Shown: positions 46,950 to 58,232 of the stretch, in pieces
How positions within the stretch are numbered: position 1 is the first letter of the stretch
Layout: each line of letters begins with the position of its first letter
From: Zingiber officinale
Taxonomy: Eukaryota > Streptophyta > Magnoliopsida > Zingiberales > Zingiberaceae
DNA: 64,000 bases
NCBI RefSeq assembly: GCF_018446385.1
Contig: NC_055993.1
Coordinates: 69,766,631 to 69,830,630, forward strand
Direction of reading: 5' to 3'
Program-made: the position numbers and the translations under genes
The notes under the pieces: generated by a model
Seen by the model: only the letters and a program-made list of their open reading frames with translations
Told to the model about the DNA's origin: nothing
Database searches by the model: none

Positions 46950-47282
46950 GTCAGTATAAAAAGAACTTACCTTATATGGTCTTGCTCAATACACTCAAAG
47001 TGTACTAGTGTAATTTTATAGTTAAGATAAACTAATACCAAATTACACTACGACTATTCTAATGGTTTGTTCATTTCCATCTTAGTCGTGAGCTACTTTT
47101 TATAACTTATAAGGAACTGATAACATGATCTTTTGTGTGTGACACCACACACCATTTTATCTACAATATAAATTAATTGAACAACTACACTTAGCATATA
47201 AATGTAGACATTTGACCAATGTGATTCTTTATTTCAAAATAAATGTTTACAAAAATCTAGGCTTTTAGTATACACTCTGACA

Positions 47283-50200
47283 ATCTCCCACTTATACTAA
47301 AAGACTATGCTGTCATATACCCTGCCATACATCTAATTTCCAACCCTTCAACATGTCCATCAAAAGCTCTTGCCTTAAGGGCCTTAGTGAAAGGATCTCC
47401 CAGGTTATCATCTGATGCAATCTAGGCAGCAACAACTTCTCCTCATTATACGATGTCTCGTATTGGGTGGTACTTGCGCTCTATGTGTTTACTTGCCTTA
47501 TGGGCTCGTGGTTCCTTCGAGTTTACTACTGCACCAATAATTTTGGGCAAACCAGGAATCACATCTAAGTCCATCATGAAGTTACTGAGTCATTCAGCTT
47601 CTATGGCTGCCTCAAAGACTGCCATATACTCAGCTTCTATGGTGGAGTTCGAAAAAACATCTATGCTTAACACTCCTCCATTGTTATGGCTTTACCTCCT
47701 AAAGTAGAAACAAACCCCAAGGTCAACTTACTATTGTCCCTATCTGATTGAAAGTCAGAATTCATGTAACCCACAAGGAGCAAATCATTTGCTTGGTAAA
47801 CTAGCATATAATCTCTAGTCCTTCTCAGGTACTTTAATATATATGCTTTACTGCAGTCCAATGTCCTTGTCCAGGGTTACTTTGATATCTGCTAATAATG
47901 CCCACGACAAAACAGATATCAGGTCTCGTGCATAGCATACATACATTAGGCTTCCTACAGCTGCATCATAAGGAACTGCCTTCATCTCTTCTATCTCTTT
48001 TGATGTTTTCGGAGACATCTCCTTAGATAAAGGTACTCCATGCCTAAAGGGTAGAAAACCTTTCTTGGAGTCTTGCATGCTAAAACGAGCAAGGATTGTA
48101 TCGATATATGAAGCTTGGGACAAGCATAGCATCCTTTTCTTGCGATCCCTTATTACTTTGATCCCAAGAATATGTGTGCATTCTCCGAAGTCCTTCATAT
48201 CGAATTGCTTGGATAACCATACTCTTACTTCTGACAACACTTTGATATTGTTTCCATCTAACAAAATATCATCTACGTATATTATAAGAAATACCACCAC
48301 ATTTCCATCACACTTCTTATATACACAAGATCCATCCGGACACTGAATAAATCTATACGACTGGATTACTTCATTGAATTGGATGTTACAAGATCTTGAA
48401 GCTTGCTTTAGTCCATAAATAGACCGATTTAGCTTGCTCACTAGATGCTCTTTGTCTTTTTCAATGAACCCCTCTGGTTGCTTCATATGGATGTTTTCTT
48501 CAAGACTTCCGTTAAGGAAAGTTGTCTTGACATTCATTTGTCAAACCTCATAATCCATATGAGCAGCAATAGATAAGAGTATCCAGATAGACTTAAGCAT
48601 AACTACTGGCGAAAAGGTTTCCTCATAATCGATTCCCTTTTCTGAGTATACCCCTTCACAACAAGTCTTGCTTTGAAGGTTTCCACCTTCCCGTCTATCC
48701 CTCTTTTCCTTTTGTAGATCCATTTACATCCAATAGTTTTTACACTATTTGATGGTTCTACTAGCTCCCAAACTTTGTTAGAATACATAGATTCTATTTC
48801 TGAATTCATTACTCTTTGCCAAGATTCTGCATCTATATCTTGGAGTGCTTCGTCATATGTTCGGGGATCAGGTTCATGTTTACCTAGGACCAAGTCCGAC
48901 GACTCTCCCAAAAATATAAACCTTTCAGGTTGTCTAACAACCCTCCCACTACGACGAGGCACTATCTGTTGTTGTGTATCATTTGTGATACGTGTTGCTG
49001 TTTCTTGTAATATTTCATCTTACACTGTTGGTACTAAAGTAGGAATGCCCTCTCTCATTTCTTCTAGAACAATTTCACTCATGGACTTATGGTTTATTAC
49101 ATAATCTTCCTCTAAAAATCGAGCATTGGTGCTAACAATAATCTTCTGATTTTTAGGATTATAAAACAAACCACCTTTTGTTCCTTTAGGATATCCCACA
49201 GACAAACTTTTGTACGTGATTCCAACTTGTCAATGTCTCCCTTCAGCACATGTGCTAGACTACCCCAAATCTGAATGTGTTACAGACTAGGCTTACGCCC
49301 ATTCCACAATTCTATAGGAGTAAAGGGTACTGTTTTAAAAGATACCATATTCAGAATATACACTGCTGTTTCTAGAGCATATCCCCAAAACGAATTTGGT
49401 AATTCTAAATAACTCATCATCAATCTAACCATTTCCATAAGAGTCATATTCCTTCGTTCTGCCACACCTTTATGTTGGGGTCTACCAGATGCAGACGGTT
49501 GGGATTGAATCCCGACTTCTGATAAGTGACTCCTAAATTTTCCTAAGAGGTACTTGCCACTACGATCACATCGTAGTGTCTTGATACTTTTACCATGATA
49601 TTTCTCCACATCAGCCTTGTACTCTTTGAACTTATCAAAGCACTCAGACTTGTGGCGCATTAAGTAAATGTACCCATATCTCGAATAGTCATCTATAAAA
49701 TAGACGAAATATTCGAAACTACCTCTTGCCTCGATTGTTATAGGACCACACAAATCAGAATGAACCAGTTCCAACACATCTTTGGCTCTATATCCCTTGG
49801 CCTTAAAAGGTCTCTTGGTCATTTTTCCTTCCAAGCAAAATTCGCAAGTTGGAAAGTTTTCCAACACTAATGAACTCAAGAGTCCTTTGAATCCTACTCA
49901 AGTTAATATGACCAAGGCTTAGATGCCAAAGATATGTTTTGTTCATTTCCGAAGGTTCCTTTCTCTTATTAGATTTAGAAGATGTGTTATTAATTTTCAT
50001 TTGTTGTATCGTGGGAGTTATTGGATTTAGAGTATACAAATTGCCAATGAATGTACCAGAACAGATAACTTCCCTATTTATCTTGATAACACCTTTGCTA
50101 TCATAAATAGACAGAATATCCATCCTTATATTGTTTAGAAACTGAAATCAAGTTATTTCTAAAACTTGATACTTAAAGACAATTTCTTAAAACCAATATT

Positions 50201-51797
50201 TTATTCCTATAAACATCTCCCACTGCAACAGCTGCTACTTCTGTAGCATTGCCCATGTAAACAGTGATTTCTCCTTCGTGTAGTTATCGGGTTTCCTGGA
50301 ACCCCTGCAATGATTTGCAGACATGATCAGTGGTTATCATATCTACACGCCAGGTACCATTAGATAACACCACTAAATATGTTCCAACTACTAGAGAATA
50401 AGATATACATATATTGTTCTCTTCCTACGAGGACAGTCCACCTAAAAATGTCCAGACTGCTTGCAAATGAAGCACTTATCTTTTTTTGGACCCCGTGGGT
50501 ATTTTGATGTGATCAACCAAGTTGGTTAGGTCCTGCTTTGTGTTTGACCCCTGTGTCTAAGTGTGCAGGAACTTAGGAGTGCAGGAAGTCGAGCGGAAGA
50601 CGCAGTTAGCAAGAAGGACGACACGGGAAGGGAGCCGACGGGCTCGGTGCGTCCGAAGGACGAGAGAGCTGCGGAAGAGTACACCGGTGGGCGAGAAGAA
50701 CATGCGCGGCGTTCGAGCAATGTTAAGCCAGGGAGGAAGGCTGCTTGAGGAGAAGGCCGAAAATAGGATTCGGGTGAGCCCTATTTCGGTTGGTCGGAAT
50801 CACCCAAAAGAACGGGATTTCGGAAGACGAAGCAAAGAAGCAAGCAAGCTGGAAAAAGCTGCCAGCCAGCTTGGAGGCACCTCCATCAAGCTTAGAGGCG
50901 CCTCTAGCTTGAAGGCGCCTTCAATGCCTGTTGGAGGCACCTCGGACCTGGCAGAAGTGAACGTTGAGCTTTCGGATAAAGTTTTATCCACTCTCTCGAT
51001 GGAGACGCCTTGGACATCTATTGGAGGCCGGACATCCGAGATAGAATTTCTAGAGGCTATATAAAGGCCTCTAGAACTAGGAATTAGAAATCAACTGTTC
51101 CATCAACTCTGTAATCAATTCCTAGCAATAGTTCTGAGCTGTAAGAGTGTAAAAGGCTTCTCCGCCTTCAGAGAAGGAGATTTTTCTAATGCACGCTTTC
51201 ATCGCCCTGGATTAACAACCTTCTTGGTTGTAACCAGGTTAACTCCCAGTCTTCTCTGTCCTTCTGTTTAGCTTTATTGTTTTAAGTTACTTTTTATTAT
51301 TGCTATTGCACTTTCGAGTTGAAAGATCCGAGGAGGGTAGTTTTAATTTGTACAGGCAATTCACCCCCCTCTTGTTGGCCTCCGCTGCACCTACATCTTT
51401 CGGCTTCTTCATTCCTGATTTTAGTCTAGTACCGAGAGATCATACAGTCTTACTTATCAGCCCGATTTTAGTGTCTGAAGAGTTCCTTGAGATTGTACAT
51501 CATGACATGGCCAATAGGCATGGTCTGATGCTGATGTTGTAGCACATTTTATATAAAAGCCAAAATGTAACTCTGCGCCATCTCATCTGCCTTGACTCAT
51601 TTCTTATGATACTCAATCTCCTCTTCACTAGAATCATTATTAGGCACATTAGGGCAGACCTCTAACAGTACAAACTTATAGCCTTCAGCAGTTAGGAAAA
51701 TGTCCAGGTTTCTTTTCCAATCTATATAATTGGGATCAGTAAGTATGTTCTCTTTTAGTATAATATCTAGTGGGTTGAAAGTCATCCTAAGGATCAC
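47283..51797 (-). pseudogene. Copia C1 gag-pol, with catalytic residues lost
   Basis: Reading down from 51797: gag N-terminus (TDPNYIDWKRNLDIF), then a deletion of roughly 370 bp relative to C2 and the 912 bp insertion. Protease near 50300-50440 has DMI where C2 has DTG. Integrase (50123-49280) keeps HSDLCGP and FIDDYSRYG, but the third acid is Lys (RSGKYLLG). The linker and reverse transcriptase start lie at 48962-48603. A TGA follows YEV, and the first catalytic Asp is Asn (QMNVKTTFLNG, near 48537); the YVDD box near 48270 is intact. RNase H runs to about 47300. Stops and frameshifts separate the pieces. The polypurine complement AATCTCCCACTT (47283-47294) borders the LTR. Confidence 0.88.
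50484..51395. mobile_element. 912 bp LTR-like insertion in copia C1 gag
   Basis: Comparison with C2 (56340-56420) shows that the zinc-knuckle region is split here. The flanks share TCTTT (50479-50483 and 51396-51400), a likely 5 bp duplication. The insertion starts TTTTGGACCCC with GATGTGATCAACCAAG soon after, and ends with AATTCACCCCCCTCTTG and CACCTACA. It has a GC-rich start, several GGAGGC(G/A)CCTCC-type palindromes (50870-50945), a TATAAAGGCC sequence at about 51059 and T-rich 3' parts. This looks like a solo LTR of another element, but the termini are not a clean TG...CA, so the class is open. The + strand ORF at 50561-51064 has no recognised domain. Confidence 0.6.
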
Positions 51798-52868
51798 AAA
51801 AAAAACTTTTGGTCAAGACTCTAAATTTAGAATAATATTGATTCCTCAAACAATATTATTTAAATTTACCAACACCTCAAAATAACGTGAATTTTGCATG
51901 CCACGTTTGTGTGGACGTATACAAATTCAACATTTGTAAGAGGAGGTTTACCCATTAAGTTTATTATTTTGTCATCCTAACTTTATGACAAATAAAATTA
52001 ATAGTTGGTATTCCTTTGGTCATACAAATAATAACAGTGACTCCGTTGGGGAGGATACTATTAAATGTGCCTAAGTATATACCATTACTTGATACTTAGT
52101 CCATTAAATAGGATTGTGCCCCTTCAGTTGGAGAAGATCACACGCTCCTAAATAATTTCCTATAACCATACATAAAGGAAGTTTGATCTAGTGATCCGTA
52201 AACAAACTCATCCGTTGTGAAGGGAGGCACTTAGAGCCAACATGCAAGTTTGTTGCATCACTTACAAACCAGTAATGGAGACCGTGATATTTATTTACTA
52301 ATCCCTCTCCCACTTAGTTATTTAAGGTGATGAATTTTAACCATGCACACACACATCACAGCAAATAAAGCAATAAATATGAAAAAACAATTTTCCAACT
52401 ATTATGGTCTTTTCCATCACTATCCTCCGTGTGCTGTCAACCCTAACTGCTGTCATCTTTAGCCACCGCATTTGGGTCTAGTTATTGCATCTATCTTGCT
52501 TATTTTTTCGCTGCGCCTCTGGTCCATAAATAGTACCACACCTCGCAAGAATACGATCTGCGACAAAAATAAAATTTTAGATTTATCGATCCTATATTCC
52601 ACGAAGGAATGTATATGTAATCTAGATCGAAACAAAAATGTAAAATTCTAAAACTAATACAGTTCCTATTGTATTTAATACATACAATCATGCACACACA
52701 TAAAATGCCCTTGATATGTCCAAGGGTCTAATCACACACAATCACTATAAGTCATAATAGCTGGAGCCTGTAACCACAGAGTTAGCATATCCTACTATTA
52801 TCCTGCCTAAATTATGTATGACATGTGCATAATTAAACTGAAAACCAAACACACAAAGGCAAACTCTA
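51798..52868 (-). other. Leader of copia C1
   Basis: No gene seen. It matches the C2 leader at 57153-58218. It is AT-rich with short repeats and has the primer site at its far end. Confidence 0.65.
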
Positions 52869-52880
52869 GCTCTGATACCA
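52869..52880 (-). other. Primer binding site of copia C1
   Basis: GCTCTGATACCA on the + strand is the complement of TGGTATCAGAGC, the initiator Met tRNA site, two bases from the LTR. Confidence 0.88.
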
Positions 52881-52882
52881 AT

Positions 52883-54805
52883 TGTTTGTTGCTACTTGAA
52901 ATATCGTACTGGTTCCCTTGTACAAAAATTTTGTACAAGTCCTGAACTATTCCTAATAACCTATTATGTTTTTTAGAAATTAAATTTGGAATTGCAAATG
53001 AAACTTAACATTATTGATTCCAAATTCAATCTATCTATTCTTAGTGGTTTAGACTTGGATCGCAAATGATGCTTAATATTATTGATCCAAATCCACCCAT
53101 GTTACAAATTCAATTAAATATTAATTTCAGAGATCGACTTCCAAGTTGAACATGGTGAGGCACTAGGCCTTCTTGGGTATGGGAGCATCCACCACTTCCT
53201 AGAAAAAATCTTTCAATGAAATTTAATATTTAATTTCCTTATAGTAACTCTAGGTTTAACCAAAAAGAATAATCGAATCACAAGTTCGAACAAAAGAAAC
53301 ATAAAATCGAAAACATAAATTCGATAACCTAGATTCATTAGCTTCTTGTGTTTGATATTTCAAGATCTAAATAAAAGGATGAACTAGTTATGATGCGGAA
53401 ACTAACAACTAGTTATACCTTTTATAGCTTATAGACCTCACGATCTTCTGTCGTATTCCTCTTCTTATCTCGGACGTCGTGTGGGCGACGATCTACCGAG
53501 ATGAGAATCCACCCAAGCCTCCTTTTTCTCCTTGCAAGTTTCGGCCAACAACAATCTCCTAGAGATGAAAGTCTTCGGCCACCAACCAAGCTCTAAGGGA
53601 TGCAAAGAAACAAAGCCTCCTTTATCTACTTCTTCTCCAAGCAAAATCCGGCCACCAACAAGCTCCTTGAGAGTTGATGTCACCGGCCACCAATGAAGAA
53701 GTAAAGGAGGAGAGGAAGAAAATGAGGGCCGGCCACCACAAGGAAGAGAAGAGAGGAATACTAGATGTATGTTGTTATGAGGTGAGGCACCTCTACCCTC
53801 TCTTTTATATTCCTTGGTCATTGCAAATAAGGAAAGTTTTAATAAAAACTTTCTTATTTTCCTTTCCATAGAAAGGAAAATTTAATTGATTAAAAAAAAA
53901 ATCTTTTCTCTATTAATGTGGCCGACCACCTCAATTCCTCCAAATAAGGAAAGTTTTAAACACAAAATTTAAACTTCCTAATTTGTTTTCAGAAATTTTT
54001 AAAATAAAAATTTCTCTTTAAAAATTCCCTTCATGGTTGGTTATAAAAGGAAACTTTTATAAATTAAAATCTCTCTATTAAAACATGTGGATGATTTACA
54101 AAAAGGAAAGTTTTCTCTAAAATTAAAATCTTCCTTTTAACTACAAATAAAGAAAGATATCAAATCTTTCTCTTAATCTTTTGTAGAAATTATAAAAGGA
54201 AATATTTAATTTTAAAACTCTCTTTTAAAATCATGAGGATGGTTACAAAAAAGGAAAGTTTTATCAAAAATTAAAATCTTCCTTTTTAACTACAAATAAG
54301 GAAAGATATCAAACATTTTTCTTAATCTTTTGTAGAAAGCTATAAAAGAAAATATTTAAATTTTAAACTCTCTTTTAAAACCATTGTTTCCACATAAGGA
54401 AAGATTTTAAAATAAACTCCTTATATTTTTTATGTTGGTCGGCCACCTATGCTTGGGTTCAAGCTAAGGCCGGCCACAACTTGACCCATCATGCCTTGGT
54501 TTGGCCGGCCCTAGCTTGGGCTCTAAGCTAGGCTTGGCCGACCACCTTAAGGTGGATAAGAAGTTGGGTATAGGTGGGTATAAAACTTTATAAATAAGAG
54601 GCTACGACAGGGACCGAGAGTCGTGTAATGTAGACATTTGACCAATCCACACACCATGTGTGTGACACCATACACCATGTTATCTACAATATAAATTAAT
54701 TGAACAACTACACTTAGCATATAAATGTAGACATTTGACCAATGTGATTCTTTATTTCAAAATAAATATTTACAAAAGGCTAGGCTTTTAGTATACACTC
54801 TAACA
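52883..54805 (-). repeat. 5' LTR of copia C1, with internal deletion
   Basis: On the - strand it starts TGTTAGAGTGTATACT (54805) and ends GCAACAAACA (52883). It is 1.92 kb, about 0.68 kb shorter than the 3' LTR. The missing part lies at about 54620-54630, after GGGACCGAGAG, where the outer half of the U3-like region is reduced to a short partly duplicated piece. Confidence 0.85.
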
Positions 54806-54810
54806 CCCAC

Positions 54811-57152
54811 CACGACGAGGCACTGTCTATAGTTGTGTATCATTTGTGATACGTGTTGCAGTTTCTTGTGATATTTCATCTTGCACTATTGGTATTAAAG
54901 TAGGTGTATCCTCTCTCATTTCTTCTAGAACAATTTCACTCATGGGCTTGTGGTTCATTACATAGTCTTTTTCTAAAAATTGGGCATTAGTACTAATAAT
55001 GACCTTCTGATGTTTAGAACTATAAAACAAACCACCTTTCGTTCCTTTAGGATAACCTATAAACAACCGAACTTTTGTACGAGATTCCAACTTATCAGCA
55101 TCTCCCTTCAGCACATGTGCTTGACTACCCTAAATCCGAATATGACTCAGATTAGGCTTACGCTCATTCCACAATTCTGTGGGAGTAAAGGATACTAATT
55201 TAGAAGGTACCAGGTTCAGAATGTATACTGCTATTTCTAAATCATATCCCTAGAATGAATTTGGTAATTCTGAATAACTCATCATCAATCTAACCATTTC
55301 CATAAGAGTCATATTCTTTCGTTCTGCCACACCATTTTGTTGGGATGTACCAAGTGCAGACAATTGGGATTGAATCCTAACCTCTGATAAGTAACTCCTA
55401 AACTCTCCTAAGAGGTACTCGCCACCACGATCAGACCGCAGTGTCTTGATACTTTTACCTTGACGTTTCTCTACATCAGCCTTATACTCTTTGAACTTAT
55501 CAAAGCACTCAGACTTGCAGCGCATCAAGTAAATGTACCCATATCTCGAATAATCATCTATAAAAGAGACAAAATATTCAAAACCACATCTCACCGTGAT
55601 AGTCATAGGTCCACACAAATCAGAATGAACCAATTCCAACATATCTTTTGCTCTATACCCCTTGGCCTTAAAAGATCTTTTGGTCATTTTTCCTTCCAAG
55701 CAAGATTCACAGGTTGGAAAGTTTTCCAACACTAATGAACCCAAGAGCTCATCGGCTATTAGCCTTTGAATCCTACTCAAGTTAATATGACCAAGTCTTA
55801 GATGCCAAAGATATGTTTGGTTCATTTTCGAAGGTTCCTTTCTCTTATTTAAATTAGAGGATGTGTTATTAATTTCCATTTGTTGCTTTGCGGGAGTTAT
55901 TGGATTTAGAGTATACAAATTGCCAACTAATGTACCAGAATAGATAATAACCTTATTTTTCTTGATAACTACTTTGTCATCAAAAGAAACAGCATATCAT
56001 CCAAAATTAGTTTAGAAACTGAAATTAAATTCTTTCTAAAACTTGGTACATAAAGACAATTTCTCAAAATCAAAGTTCTATTCCTATCAAATGATAAGTA
56101 GACATCTCCCACTGCAACAGCCGTCACTTTCGTAGTATTGCCCATGTTGATGGTTATCTCAACCTCATATAGTCATCGGGTTTCCTGGAACCCCTGCATT
56201 GAATTACAAACATGATCAGTGGCTCCTGTATCTACACACCAGGTACTAGTAGATAACACCGCTAAACATGTTTCAACTACTAGAGAATAAGATATAACTT
56301 TATTGTTCTCTTTCCTACGAGGGTAGTCCGTCTTCCAATGTCCAGACTGCTTACAAATAAAGCACTTGCCCTTTGGCCTCTTTATTCCTGCTTTTAGTCC
56401 AGTACCTAGAGATCGATTCACTTTCTTTGCTGAGCCAGCTTGTTTATTCTTCTTCTTCTTCTTCTTCTTCTTCTTTCCTTTCGACTTAGAAGTAAAAACA
56501 TTTTCAGCAAAGTGAATTTGAGAATTATGACGAAATAGCCCTTCTGCTGCCTGAAGTTCTGTCAGTAGTTCCGCCAATGAATAAATCCTTTTATTCATAT
56601 TGTAGTTCAGGAGGAACTGCTCAAAACATTTGGGTAGCGTTTGGAGAATGATATCGACCTGGTTTCCCCATCGATTTCAGCTCCAAGGATTTATATCTCG
56701 TTCAAGTAAGCCATCATTTTGAGGATATGATCCCTTACGAGTGTCCCCTCTGCCGTGGTGGTTGTCATTAAATTTCTCATAGTCTCTTGCCTAGCAGCCC
56801 GATTCTGGTGTCCGAAGAGTTCCTTGAGATTTTACATCATGTTATAGGCACTAGGCATGGATTAATGCTGATATTGCAGCACATTTCATATAGAAGCCAA
56901 AATATAACACCGCGTCATCTCATCTTCCTTGACCCATTTCTTATGATACTCAATCTCCCCTTTACTAGAATCACTATTAGGCTCATTAGGGCAGACCTCT
57001 AACAGTACAAACTTATAGCCTTCAGCAGTTAGGACAATATCCAAGTTTCTTTTCCAATCTATGTAATTTGGACCAGTAAGTTTGTTCTCTTTCAGAATAA
57101 TAGCCAGTGGGTTGAAAGTTATCCTAAGAATCACAAAATAAATTTTGATCAA
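54811..57152 (-). pseudogene. Copia C2 gag, protease and integrase
   Basis: Gag starts near 57152 (LTGPNYIDWKRNLDIV, EIEYHKKW). The nucleocapsid part at 56598-56173 has a run of about nine Lys encoded by a CTT microsatellite (56449-56476, + strand), then CFICKQSGHWKTDY, in which the last zinc ligand is Tyr. Protease has WCVDTGATDHVC, intact at the active site. Integrase (55918-55250) has the zinc domain (HLRLGHINLSRIQ, CESCLEGKM) and all three acids in HSDLCGP, FIDDYSRYG and RGGEYLLG. The linker runs through 55114-54827. Stops and frameshifts split it into at least four pieces. Confidence 0.88.
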
Positions 57153-58218
57153 AACTTTAGAATTTAGAATAATATTGAGTCCTCAAACAATATTATTTAA
57201 ATTCACCAACACCTCAAAACACCGTAAATTTTGTATGCCACGATAGTGTGGACGTATACAAATTCAAACATTTGTAAGAGGAGATTTTATCCATTAATTT
57301 TATTCTTGTCAACCTAACATTATGATAAATAAAATTAATAGTTGGTATTCCTTTGATCATACAAATAATAGTAGTGACTCCGATGGGGAGGATACTATTA
57401 AATGTGTCTAAGTGTATACCATTTCTTGATACTTAGTCCATTAAATAGGATTATGCTCCTTCAGTTGAAGAAAATCACACGCTCCTAAATAATTTCCTAT
57501 AACCATCCATAAAGAATGTTTAATCTAATGATCCGCAAACAAACTCATTCGATGTGGAGGAAAGCAGTCAGAGCCAACGCGCAAGTTTGTTTGCATCACT
57601 TACAACCCAGTAATAGAGACCATGGAATTTATTTATAAATCTCTGTCCCACTTAGTTATTTAAGATGAGGATTTTAATATGCACACACACACACATCACA
57701 ACAAAAATAAATAAATAAATATGGAAAAATAATTTTCCAACTATTATGGCATCTTACATCACTGTCCTTCGTGTGCTGCTAGCCCTAGCAGTAGTCAAAA
57801 CTAGCCGCCAACCCTAGGGCTCATGTCGTCACGTCCATCGAACTTCCTTTTATGCTGTGCCTCTGGTCCTAAAATAGCACTACACCTTGCAAAGATACGA
57901 TCCGCGAAAAAAATAAAACTTTATATATATCGACCCTATATCCCACAAAGGAATATGCATAAAGTCTAGATCGAACAAAATGTAAAATCCTAAATATAAT
58001 ACAACTCCTGCTGTATTTAATAAATACAATCATGCACACACATAAAATGCACTCGACATGTCCGAGGGTCCAATAACACACAATCACAATAGGCCATAAT
58101 AGTCGAAGCCTGCAACCACAGAGTTAATCTATTTACACATCCTACTATCATCCTACCTAAAATATGTATGACATGTACATAATTAAACTAAAAACCAAAC
58201 AGACAGAGGTATAATCTA
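57153..58218 (-). other. Leader of copia C2
   Basis: No gene seen; AT-rich leader homologous to 51798-52868, with a CACACACACACACA stretch near 57682. Confidence 0.65.
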
Positions 58219-58230
58219 GCTCTGATACCA
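58219..58230 (-). other. Primer binding site of copia C2
   Basis: GCTCTGATACCA on the + strand, the complement of the initiator Met tRNA site, two bases from the LTR. Confidence 0.88.
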
Positions 58231-58232
58231 AT

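Larger units (their letters stand above)
24835..47282 (-). repeat. 3' LTR of copia C1, split by the Tat element
   Basis: On the - strand the LTR begins TGTCAGAGTGTATACT (47282) and ends ...AGCAACCAACA (24835). The pieces are 46955-47282 and 24835-27113, together 2.61 kb, matching the 2.60 kb LTR at 2361-4959. It holds GGCCGGCC octamers and AT-rich repeated blocks (25790-26350). ORFs of up to 143 codons at 25377-25808 are LTR sequence, found again at 53465-53869, and are not genes. Confidence 0.88.
24835..54805 (-). mobile_element. Ty1/copia element C1 (family C) with nested insertions
   Basis: The element reads on the - strand: 5' LTR 52883-54805, primer site, gag, pol, then 3' LTR 24835-47282. 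Perfect duplications CCCAC lie at 24830-24834 and 54806-54810. Removing the element rejoins ACAACCCTCCCAC with CACGACGAGGCAC, which is the same segment between integrase and reverse transcriptase seen intact in C1 itself near 48940. So C1 sits inside a relative, C2. C1 in turn contains the Tat element and a 912 bp insertion. Its own sequence is about 9 kb. Confidence 0.9.

Noticed and set aside
50561..51064. 167-codon + strand ORF in the 912 bp insertion
   Set aside because: Arg/Glu/Ser-rich translation of GC-rich palindromic DNA with no recognised domain; an overlapping frame is open as well.
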